Below the pieces are notes generated by a model. That model was not told the origin of the DNA and searched no databases. It was given only the letters and a program-made list of their open reading frames with translations. From positions 8,103,501 through 8,167,500 of the forward strand of contig NZ_CP026121.1 in assembly GCF_003330845.1 (NCBI RefSeq): 64,000 nucleotides of DNA. The letters are read 5' to 3'. The translations under genes and the position numbers were made by a program. Numbering within the stretch: position 1 is the stretch's first letter; every line of letters begins with the position of its first letter. Below are positions 46,042 through 55,700 of this stretch, one piece after another. The DNA is from Streptomyces sp. Go-475. GTDB lineage: Bacteria > Actinomycetota > Actinomycetes > Streptomycetales > Streptomycetaceae.

Positions 46042-47621
46042 GGCCGGCCTCCCGTGGCGGCGTACGCGGCGAGCCGGGCACGGTCGATCTTGGAGTTGTG
46101 GCGGATGTCGGTCGGGAAGCGCGGACGGAACAGCACGGTGCCGATGTTCCGGGCCTGCGGATGGCCGCCGAGAACGGCGCGCAGCGCGTCCACGACCGCC
46201 TCCTTCCGCGCGCCGCGCTCCGGTTCGACGCAGAGCACGGCCCGCTGCCGCCCGGTGGGGCCGACCCCGACCAGGGCGGTGCGGCGGACGCCGGGGGCGG
46301 TGTCGGCGGCGGCCTCGATGTCCTCGGTGGTGAGGGTGAAGCCCGCGCCGGTCACGAGATGGGCCGTGCGGCCGAGGTACCACAGGCGGCCGTCGTCGTC
46401 GAGGCGTCCCAGGTCGCCGGTGCGGTGCCACAGGGCCCCGTCCGCGAGCGACTTGGCGGCGTCCGTCGCGTCGGGGCGGGCATGGTAGGCCGGACTGACC
46501 ATGGGCCCGGCGACGGCGATCTCCCCGAGCCCGCTGCCGTCCGCGTCGAGGACACGCGCCCTGACACCGGGCAGGGGGTGGCCCAGACAGGTGCCGGCGT
46601 GCCCGACCGGAGGCTGCACGCGCAGCGCGTCCGCGTCGATCGCGGCGACCGGCAGGCACTCGGTGGCGCCGTAGACGCTGAGGATCTCCGCCCCGGGCGG
46701 AAGGGCCTTCGCCAGCATGCCGACGAGCCGGGGGCGGAGCGGCGCGCCGAACGACAGCACGCGGCGGACCGAGGGCAGCGTCAGGCCATGGCGGACGCAG
46801 TGCCCGGCGATCAGGGCGAGGACCGCCGGTGAGCCGAGGACGAGGGTCGCCCGGTGGCCCAGGAGCGGCCCGACCAGGTACCCCGGGGGCGTGCGGGCCG
46901 GGGCCAGATGGTCGACCTGCGGGGCGACGGTCGTCACGCCGAGCAGCGGGCCCAGCGCGGCGAACGGCAGGAAACAGGACAGCAGCACGTCACCGGCCTC
47001 GGCGCCGAGCACGGCGTCCAGGGCGGTCAGCTGCCCGGCCAGGGTCGAGTGGCGGTACTCCACGCCCTTGGGCTGCCCGGTGGACCCCGAGGTGAAGGCG
47101 ATCATCGCCAGGTCGTCCGGCCGCGGTTCCGGGAGGCCCGGCGCCGGACCGCTGCCGTCCGGCACCTCCAACGGCAGGCTCTCCCCCAGGAGCCGGCCGC
47201 GGCCCGGGAAGCCGCGGCCGGTGACCAGAGCCGTACGGACCCGGCCGCGGCCCCAGCCCAGGGCCCGCCGCGCCACATGGGCCAGGGGCTCCCCGATGAA
47301 CACACCGGGGGCGATCTCGTCCAGGCAGCGCCGCACCTCCGCGCGCGGCTCGATCAGCACGGGGACGGCGCCGAGCGAGATCAACGCGTAGACGGACGCC
47401 ACGAGCCGGTAGGCGTCCCGGGTCATGACCACGGCCTTGTCGCCGCGCCGCACCCCGGCCGCCCGGAGCGCGTCGGCGGTGCGGCGGCAGCCGTCCAGCA
47501 GCTGGGCCGCCGTCACCTCCTCGGTGGACAGGGCGCCGGCGCAGCGGACGAGCACGGTCGCCCGCGGGTGCTCGGTGAGGCGGGCCAGGCGGGTGAAGAC
47601 ACGGTCGGGTGCGGCGGTCAT
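46038..47621 (-). CDS. oleC: OleC-like AMP-dependent ligase (beta-lactone synthetase)
   Basis: A 527-residue member of the ANL superfamily. Motifs are MIAFTSGSTGQPKGVEY (P-loop), SVYGATECLPVAAID, and HRTGDLGRLDDDGRLWYLGR (hinge Asp). The C-terminal lysine region reads RHNSKIDRARLAAY. In characterised Ole systems OleC uses ATP to close a 3-hydroxy acid to a cis-beta-lactone without coenzyme A (established knowledge). ATG at 47621 overlaps the oleB stop (ATGA). The surrounding oleA, oleB and oleD separate it from ordinary acyl-CoA ligases. Confidence 0.85.
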   Translation of the reverse strand: MTAAPDRVFTRLARLTEHPRATVLVRCAGALSTEEVTAAQLLDGCRRTADALRAAGVRRGDKAVVMTRDAYRLVASVYALISLGAVPVLIEPRAEVRRCLDEIAPGVFIGEPLAHVARRALGWGRGRVRTALVTGRGFPGRGRLLGESLPLEVPDGSGPAPGLPEPRPDDLAMIAFTSGSTGQPKGVEYRHSTLAGQLTALDAVLGAEAGDVLLSCFLPFAALGPLLGVTTVAPQVDHLAPARTPPGYLVGPLLGHRATLVLGSPAVLALIAGHCVRHGLTLPSVRRVLSFGAPLRPRLVGMLAKALPPGAEILSVYGATECLPVAAIDADALRVQPPVGHAGTCLGHPLPGVRARVLDADGSGLGEIAVAGPMVSPAYHARPDATDAAKSLADGALWHRTGDLGRLDDDGRLWYLGRTAHLVTGAGFTLTTEDIEAAADTAPGVRRTALVGVGPTGRQRAVLCVEPERGARKEAVVDALRAVLGGHPQARNIGTVLFRPRFPTDIRHNSKIDRARLAAYAATGGRP

Positions 47622-48562
47622 CGCTGTCCTCGCAGGAAGTCGCGGATGTGGACGCCGAGTTCGGCCCCGGCGTCGTCCATCACCAGATGGCCGGCACGGG
47701 GGAAGCGGTGGACGACGGCGTGCGGGTGGCGGCGGATCCACTCGTCGAGGACCAGCGGCGTGAAGACCGGATCGCGCATGCCCCAGCCGAGGAGCATGGG
47801 CAGCCGTCCCAGGTCGTCCGCCCCCGCGGGCGGGGTGAGCAGCCGCCAGGCCGCGTCCTCGGGGCCCCGGGGGATCGCGCGGACGAACTCGGTGATCGCC
47901 CTGCGGTTGTCGCGGCGGAGATGGGGCAGCAGGTAGGCACGCCGCTCGGCGGCGCTGAGCCGGTGGGTGACGCCGACCCGGACCGTGGCCCGGGCGAAGG
48001 CGTTGGTGGCGTGGACGGCGGCGGCCACCGGCCGGTGGTCCCGGATCCAGCGCAGGTAGAACGGCAGCCGGTAGCCGTCGGGCCACGGGAAGGCGACGGT
48101 GTTGAGGACCACCAGGCGGGAGACGACGCCCGGGTTGCGCAGCAGCCAGGCGAAGCCCAGCGGGCCGCCCCAGTCGTGCAAGGCGAACGTCCAGCCCTGC
48201 GGCGGGACACCCGCGTCACGGACCAGATGGCGGTACAGGGCGTCCAGGTGGTCCAGTTGGTACAGGTAGCGGTCCGCCGGGCCGGGCGGCGGCGCCAGGT
48301 GCTGGGACAGACCGAGGCCGGGCAGGTCCGGGGCCAGGCACCGGGCGTGCGGGACCAGCGTGGGCAGCAGCTTGCGCCAGGCGTAGCTCCAGGTCGGGTT
48401 GCCGTGCAGGAACAGCAGCGGCGCGCCGCTGCCGACGTCGAGGTAGTGCTGGCCGGTCGACGGTACGAGCCGCCAGTGCTCGCGCGCGGGGTAGCCGGGC
48501 AGCAGCTCCTGCAGGACGGAGGTGCGCGCGGCGGCGGACAGGCGCCGGCTGTCGGCGGTCAC
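47618..48562 (-). CDS. oleB: OleB-like alpha/beta hydrolase (beta-lactone decarboxylase, haloalkane dehalogenase fold)
   Basis: A 314-residue haloalkane-dehalogenase-type hydrolase. The nucleophile is the Asp in FALHDWGGPLGF (near residue 131), the oxyanion region is LFLHGNPTWSYAWRKLLPTL, and the base is His in FPRAGHLVMDD (near 291). In known systems OleB removes CO2 from the beta-lactone made by OleC, giving a cis-alkene. GTG at 48562 overlaps the oleA stop (GTGA). Its presence matters: clusters that accumulate beta-lactones, such as the nocardiolactone type, lack this gene, so an alkene end product is predicted here. Confidence 0.85.
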   Translation of the reverse strand: MTADSRRLSAAARTSVLQELLPGYPAREHWRLVPSTGQHYLDVGSGAPLLFLHGNPTWSYAWRKLLPTLVPHARCLAPDLPGLGLSQHLAPPPGPADRYLYQLDHLDALYRHLVRDAGVPPQGWTFALHDWGGPLGFAWLLRNPGVVSRLVVLNTVAFPWPDGYRLPFYLRWIRDHRPVAAAVHATNAFARATVRVGVTHRLSAAERRAYLLPHLRRDNRRAITEFVRAIPRGPEDAAWRLLTPPAGADDLGRLPMLLGWGMRDPVFTPLVLDEWIRRHPHAVVHRFPRAGHLVMDDAGAELGVHIRDFLRGQR

Positions 48563-49587
48563 CAGCGCACCAGCGCCAGACCGAAGCTCATGCCGCTGGC
48601 CAGGCCGAGCATCGCCACGGTGTCGCCGGGCTCGATGCGGTCGGTCTCCCGCGCCTTGACCAGTTGCAGGGGCAGCGAGGCCGCGGCGCAGTTGCCGTGC
48701 TCGGCGACGGCGGGCAGGCACCGGTCGGCGGGCAGGGGCAGTTTGTCGACCATCTCCTGGTACTGCGGCATGCCGATCTGGTGGAAGGCGATGAAGGCGC
48801 TGGAGCGGACCGCCTCCAACTCCCGCTCCGCCGCCTCCCGGAGGAACGTCAGGCCCTCCACCGCGGTCGTGCGCAGCAGGTCGCCGTTGAGCCGGATCGT
48901 CAGGTGCTCGTCGTCGAACGCCCGGGGGTGCATCGAGCCGCCGCCGCTCACCGTGCAGGCGTTCCAGGCGGTGGAGTCCGCGGCGAACCGCAGGGAGAGC
49001 ACCCCGGGGTCGCCGTCCCCGGCGGGCCCGGCGGTGAGGAGCAGGGCGGCGCCGGCGTCGGAGACCGTGTAGCCGGGCATGGCCCGCAACAGGGCCTCGT
49101 GGTCGGGGACGTGCCAGCGCGTCACCATGGACCCCACCTCGCCGCAGGCGATGAGCACCGTGCGGTAGCGGCGCGTGGCGATGAACGCGGTCGCCACCTC
49201 CATGGCGTTGAGGACGCTGTTGCAGGCGTTCTTCACGTCGAACACCGGGCAGGTGGCGCCGAGTTTGGCGGCCACGAGGTGGCAGGTCGACGGTTCGAGC
49301 ATGTCGTGGCAGGTGGCGGCGAACAGCAGCAGATCGACCTGGTCGATGGTCGTCCCGGCCTCGGCGAGGGCCTTGCGGGCGGCCGAGACCGCGAGGTCCG
49401 AGGCGCACACCCCCGGCTCGCCGGCGTGCACACCGCGCACACCGGTGAGGTCCTCCAGGAGGCCGGGCGGCGGGACGTAGGGACTTCCGGCGGCGGCGAT
49501 CCCGGCCCGGATCTCCTCCATGGTCCGGTAGCGGGACGGCAGATGGACGGCGACGGCTGTCAAGCGGGCACGCGGAGCTTCGAGCAC
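48559..49587 (-). CDS. oleA: OleA-like thiolase-fold condensing enzyme
   Basis: A 342-residue ketosynthase-III/thiolase-fold protein. The catalytic Cys is in FDVKNACNSVLNAMEVA (near residue 122), the His in IAFHQIGMPQYQEM, the Asn in AEHGNCAAASLPLQL. The segment AATCHDMLEPSTCHLVAAKL is also typical of OleA. The enzyme joins two acyl thioesters head to head to a 2-alkyl-3-keto acid. GTG at 49587 was chosen, giving the usual family length; a GTG at 49611 is the alternative. It is the first gene of the ole operon and is divergent from the reducing PKS at 159 bases distance. Confidence 0.85.
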   Translation of the reverse strand: MLEAPRARLTAVAVHLPSRYRTMEEIRAGIAAAGSPYVPPPGLLEDLTGVRGVHAGEPGVCASDLAVSAARKALAEAGTTIDQVDLLLFAATCHDMLEPSTCHLVAAKLGATCPVFDVKNACNSVLNAMEVATAFIATRRYRTVLIACGEVGSMVTRWHVPDHEALLRAMPGYTVSDAGAALLLTAGPAGDGDPGVLSLRFAADSTAWNACTVSGGGSMHPRAFDDEHLTIRLNGDLLRTTAVEGLTFLREAAERELEAVRSSAFIAFHQIGMPQYQEMVDKLPLPADRCLPAVAEHGNCAAASLPLQLVKARETDRIEPGDTVAMLGLASGMSFGLALVRW

Positions 49588-49616
49588 CGCGCCACCGTAA
49601 CGGCCGGTCACGCACG

Positions 49617-49665
49617 GTGATCTGACGATCACTCGTGTGGCGGACCGGGATCACACCCACGGGTG
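49617..49665. promoter_or_regulatory. Operator-like repeats between oleA and the reducing PKS
   Basis: GTGATC-TGAC-GATCAC (49617-49632) is a perfect 16-base inverted repeat. A third GATCAC lies at 49649-49654, 22 bases (two helical turns) further on. CACCC-AC-GGGTG (49654-49665) is another inverted repeat. All lie in the 158-base gap that must hold both divergent promoters, so one regulator could control both operons. No regulator gene is adjacent. Confidence 0.55.
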
Positions 49666-49745
49666 AAACGAACCTTGGCCGACGGGCCGCCAGGGCAGTG
49701 TCACCCCGCTCGGACGACGAACTCAGGGCAGCAGGGGGGCAGTTC

Positions 49746-52700
49746 ATGGCGGTGGGACGGGACGACCGGTCCGTGGCGGTGGTGGGCATCGGCTGCCGGC
49801 TGCCGGGTGGGATCACCGGCCTGGACGGGCTGTGGGCGGCCCTGCGGGACGAGCGCGACCTCGTCGGGGAGATGCCGCCGGACCGGTTCCCCAAGGACCG
49901 GTTCGTCGATCCGGGGGCGGTGCGGCCGGGCCGCAGCTACACCGCCGCCGGCGGCTTCCTCGACGACATCGCGTCGTTCGACGCCGCCTACTTCGGCATC
50001 TCGCCCAAGGAGGCGGCCCACCTCGACCCGCAGCAGCGGCTGCTGCTGGAGATGGCCGCCGAGGCGCTGGACGACGCCGCCCTCCCCGCGGAGGCGCTCG
50101 CCGGGTCCGACACCTGCGTGTACGTCGGCGTCTCCGACCCGGCCTACGGCACCGTCCTGTCGATGCTGGAGGACCACACCAGCCCGCACACCATGCCGGG
50201 CGCGACCCTGTCCATCGCGGCCAACCGCCTGTCGTACGCCTTCGACCTGCGCGGCCCCAGCATGGCCGTCGACACGGCCTGTTCCTCGTCCCTGGTGGCG
50301 CTGGACCGCGCCTGCCGCACCCTGCGGGAGGGCAGCAGCCGCGTCGCCCTGGCCGGCGGTGTCAACGTCCTCATGAACCCGTTCTCGTTCGCCGGGTTCT
50401 CCTACGCCGGGATGCTGTCGCGGCGCGGTCGGTGCGCGGCCTTCTCCGCCGAGGCCGACGGCTTCGTGCGGGCCGAGGGCGGCGCGGTGCTCGTGCTGAA
50501 GCGGCTGGCCGACGCGGTGGCCGACGGCGACCGGATCCACGCCGTCCTCGCCGGCACCGGCAGCAACTGCGACGGCCGCACCACCGGCATGACACTGCCC
50601 AGCTCCCAAGGGCAGGAGGCGCTGCTGCGGGCGGTGTGCGAGGAGGCCGGCATCGGCCCGGACGACCTGGTCTACTTCGAGGCGCACGGCACCGGCACAC
50701 CCGTCGGCGACCCCGCCGAGGCCCAAGCCGTCGGCCGCGCCCTCGGCACCCGGCGCGGCGCCGGCCCGCTGCCCATCGGGTCGGTCAAGTCCAACCTGGG
50801 CCATCTGGAGCCCGCGGCGGGCATGGCCGGACTGCTCAAGGCGATCCTGGTGCTCCGCCACCGGACCGCACCCGCCTCCCTGCACGCCCTGCCCCTCAAC
50901 CCGGCCATCGACTTCGACGCCCTCGGCCTGGCCCCCACCGTCACGCCGGTCGAACTGCCCCGCACGGCACGGGCCGCGGTGGGGGTGAACTCCTTCGGCT
51001 TCGGCGGCGCCAACGCCCACGCCATCGTCGTACCGCCTCCTCCCGGGCCGCCCGCGCCGCAGCCGGTGGACCGGCCCCTGCCGGTGGTGGTCTCCGCGCG
51101 GTCGCCCAAGGCACTGCGGGAGCTGACCGCGCGGATGGCCGAACGGCTGCGCGGCGCGGCACCGGAGGAGTTCTACGACCTCGCCCGCACCAGCACGCTG
51201 CGGCGCAGCGCCCACCCGCACCGTGCCGCCGTGCTCGCCGCCGACCCTGGGCAGGCCGCCGACGCGCTGGAGAACCTCTTCACCGACGCGCCGGCCGGCG
51301 GGGCCGTGACCCGCCGGGCCGAGCGGGGCGCCGTGGCGTTCGTCTACTCCGGCAACGCCTCCCAGTGGCCGGGGATGGCCGCCGGGCTGATGGCGGCCGA
51401 AGCCGCCTTCCGTGCCGCCGTGGAGGAGACCGACGCCGCGCTGGCCCCGCATCTGGGCTGGTCCGTGGCGAAGGAGCTGGAGCGTCCCACCGCGGCACGC
51501 TGGGCGCGCACCGAGATCGCCCAGCCGGTGCTGTTCGCCGTGCAGACGGGCCTGACCGCCCTCCTGGCCGCCCAGGGACTGCGCCCCGCCGCGGTCGCCG
51601 GGCACAGCGTCGGAGAGGTGGCCGCCGCCCACGCGGCCGGGGCGCTGACCCTGGAGCAGGCCGCGCTGGTGCTGGCCCAGCGCAGCCGCACCCAGGCCAC
51701 CACCGCGGGCCGGGGCCGCATGGCCGCCGTCGGGCTGGCCGAGGACGCGGCCCGAGCGGAACTGGCCCGCTTCGACGGGGCGTTGGAGATCGCCGGGATC
51801 AACAGCGACCGCGACGTGACGGTGGCCGGCGACCCCGACGCGCTGGCCGCCCTCGGCGCCGGCCTGACGGCCCGGGACGTCTTCTTCCGCGAACTGGACC
51901 TGGACTACGCCTTCCACAGCCGCGCCATGGACCCCATCGAGGAACCCCTGCGCGCCGCCCTCGCCGGGCTGACCCCCGGCACGGCACGGGTGCCGTTCGT
52001 CTCCACCGTCACCGCGACCCCGCTGACCGGCCCGGAACTCGACGCGGCGTACTGGTGGCGCAACGTGCGCGAACCGGTCCGCTTCGCCGAGGCCATGGAC
52101 CGGCTCGCGGACGAGGGCGTCGGCATCGTCGTGGAGATCGGACCGCACCCGGTCCTGCGCCCGTACCTGCGCCGCACGGATCTGACGTACGTGCCGACCC
52201 TGCACCGGGACGGGGACGGGCCGCGCGAGGCCACGGCCGCCGTCGCCGCCCTGCTCGCCGCCGGCGCCGACGTGGACTGGCCGACGCACTTCCCGCACCC
52301 CGGCCGGGTCGCCGACCTGCCCGCCTACCCCTGGCAGCGCGACCGGCACTGGCACGGCACCCCGCAGGACCTCGTCCTGCACACCAGCGGCACCGGAGCC
52401 CTGGACCACCCCCTGCTCGGCGAACGCCAGCCCGCGCCCCACCCCCTGTGGCACGGCGGCGTCGAACCCCAGCTCGTGCCCTGGCTGGGCGACCACCGGG
52501 TCGGCGGCGACGTCCTCATGCCCGCCGCCGCGTACGTGGAGATGGCCGTCACGGCCGGACTGCGGGCGCTGGACCGCCCGGTGGAGGTACGGCACCTGGA
52601 GATCTCCCGCCCCTTCGCGATCGCGTGGCCCGACCCGGCGGGAGCCGCGCTCCAGACCGCCGTCACCCCCGCCGACGGCACCCTGACCATCAGCAGCAGG

Positions 52701-55700
52701 GACACCCGCGACACCGAGGTCCAGCCGGTCGTCCGCGCCCAGGTGCGCACCCGCCTGGGCACCGCCCCCGCACCGCTGGACATCGCCGCGGTGAGGGCCC
52801 GCTGCCCCCGCGCCCTCACCGGCCCGGACTTCTACGAGCACTGCCACCGCGTCGGACTGGAACTCGGCCCGGGGTTCCGGCTCCTGCACAGCCTGGACGT
52901 CGGCGACGGCGAACTCCTCGCCCGGTACCGGCTCGACCACCCCGCCGACGGCTACACGGTCCACCCCGTCCTGCTGGACGGCCCCCTGCAGGCCACCGTC
53001 GCCCTGGCCGACCGGCCGACCCCGGAAGCCGCCGGCTACCTGCCCTCGGCCTTCGGCGCGGTCCGGGTCTGGCGCACCCCCGCGCAGGAGGGCGTCGTCC
53101 ACCTGCGGCGCTGCAGCCGCAGCGCCAACGAGATCTGCTGGGACATCACCTACGCCGACCTCGACGGCACCGTCAGCGCCCAGATCGACAAGTGCCGCAC
53201 CCGGCGTGCCCGGCTCTCCGACCACGCCCCGCTGACCGTCCAGCGCACCGTCCTGCGCGCGGCCCCGCACCCCTCGACGCCCGCCCCGCCGTCCCCGCTG
53301 CCCGCTCCGGCCGCACTGGCCAAGGCCGCCCGAGGCCGTGTCGCCGCCGCCCGCGCCGCATGGGAGGACAGCGGCCACGCGGCCTTCACCGCCGCCGCCG
53401 AAAGGGCCGGCGCGGCCTGCTGGGCAGCGGCCCTGCGCGAGCTGACGCCCCGCCCCGGCGCGCCGTTCACCATGCCGGATCTGGTCGGACGGGGCCTGGC
53501 ACCGCGCCACCGCAGGCTGGTGCGCCTGATGCTCCCCCTGCTGGCCGAGCACCACCTGGCCGAGGCCGACGGCGATACCTGGCGGCTGACCGACGGCACA
53601 CCGTCCCCCGAGGAGTCGCTGCGGAACCTGGTGGCGGGGCACCCGCGGTTCGGCCCGGCCGCCCTGCTGATCAACAGTCAGCTGCGGCAGCTGCCCGAGG
53701 TGCTGCGCGGCGACGTCGACCCCCGCGACCTGCTGCCCGTCGGCGACACCTTCCTCGAACAGTGGCAGGAGACCGCCCCCGCCCACCGCTTCACCCACCG
53801 CGTCGTGCAGGCCCTGCTCGACCGGATCGTCCACGACTGGCCCGCCGACCGCCCCCTGCGCGTCCTGGAGGTGGGCGCGACCACCACGGCCCTGACCGCC
53901 GCGGTGCTGCCGCTGCTCCCGGCCGACCGCGCCCACTACACCTGCACCGCCCCGTCCAACGCCCCCTTCGCCCGCGCCCGGCACCGCTTCGCCGCCTGCC
54001 CCTTCATCGAGTACCGCACCCTCGACCCGGACGCCGACCCGGCCGTCCAGGGCTTCGCACCGGCGAGCTTCGACCTCGTCCTGGCCGGCGACGCCCTGCA
54101 CGCCACCGCCGACCTGGCCGCCACGCTGGGACACGTGCGCGCGCTCCTCGCCCCCGGCGGCCACCTGCTCGCCACCGAACGGCACCACGACCGGCTCGAC
54201 GCCCTGCTGCTGGGCGGGCTGGAGTCCTGGTGGAAGCGCGGTGACCGGGCCCTGCGCCCCACCACCCGGCTGCTGCCCCACGACGCCTGGATCCCCCTGC
54301 TGGAGCGGTGCGGCTTCACCGGCCCGTGGCAGACCGGGCCCGCCGATCACTCGGTCGTCGCGGCCGCCGCACCGGCCGCTGCGACGGCCCCGCCCACCCT
54401 GCCCGCACCACCGCCCGACACGGCCTGGATCGTCGCCACGGAGACCGACACCGAGACCCCGACCGCACGCGAACTGGCCGCACTGCTCGGCCCGGCGACC
54501 GTCCTGACCGCCCCCGCCGACACCGGCGCGTGGACGGCGGCCCTGCCCGCCGAGGCCGCGCCGCGCATCGTCCTGCTCCTCGCCGAGCCCGACCCGCGGC
54601 AGCTCGTCGCCCGGACCACCCACCGCGCGAGCGTCCTGCGCGCCCTGGCCGCCGCCTGCCGCACCCGACCCGAGGACCGCCCGCCCCAGGTGTGGCTGGT
54701 CACCCGCCCCACCGGCCTGTTCCCCGCCCCGGAACGCCCCGCGCACCCCGAGGACGCCGCCGTCTGGGGCGCCGCCCGCGCCCTGGCCAACGAACAGCCC
54801 GGCCTGGGACTGCGGCGCGTCTCCCTCGACCGCACCACCGACCCGGCCGCCGACGCCCGGCGGCTGGCCGCGGAACTGCTCACCCCGGGCCACTCCCCGG
54901 ACGGGACCGACGGCGCCGACGAGGACGAGATCGTCCTCACACCGTCCGGCCGCTTCACCCCCCGGTACATCGAGCATCCGGCCGACGAGCCCCCCGCCGT
55001 CCGCACCGGCGCCCCCTTCGTCCTGGAGACCCGCGACCCCGGCCCGGCCCGGCGCCTGATCTGGCGGGAGACCGCCGTCCCACGCCCCGGCCCCGGGGAA
55101 GTCGCCGTCGAGCTGCGCGCGGTCGCGCTGAACTACCGTGACCCGCTGCGTGCCAACGGCCTGCTGCCGCCCGAAGCCGTGGAGGACAGCCCCCTCAGCC
55201 GCGGCCTCGGCACCGACGGTGCCGGGATCGTGTGCGCCGTCGGACCCGGCGTGACCGGCTTCGCGGTCGGCGACCGGGTCTGCGGTGCCGTCCCCGCGGC
55301 CCTCGCCTCCCACAGCGTCACCTCCGCCAACGCCCTGCTGCAGATCCCCGACGGCATGAGCGACGCCGAGGCGGCGACCTTCCCCGTCGCCTTCCTGACG
55401 ATCCACCACGCCCTGGTGGAGCAGGCCCGCCTGGCAGCCGGGGAGACGGTGCTCGTGCACGGCGGCGCCGGAGCCGTGGGCCTGGCCGCCCTGCAGTGCG
55501 CCCACGCCCGGGGCGCCCACGTCATCGCCACCGCCGGCACCGAGACCAAGCGCAACCTGCTGCGCAGCCTCGGCGTCCCGCACGTACTGGACTCACGCAG
55601 CCTGGACTTCGTCCCGCGCGTCCGCGAACTCACCGAAGGGCGGGGCGTCGACGTCGTCGTCAACTCCCTCAGCGGTGAGGCGATCGCCCACGGCCTGGAC

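Noticed and set aside
47618..49894. OleB as a giant fused protein with an N-terminal extension over oleA
   Set aside because: The frame is open through oleA only because of GC bias; the GTG at 48562 overlapping the oleA stop gives the exact family length.
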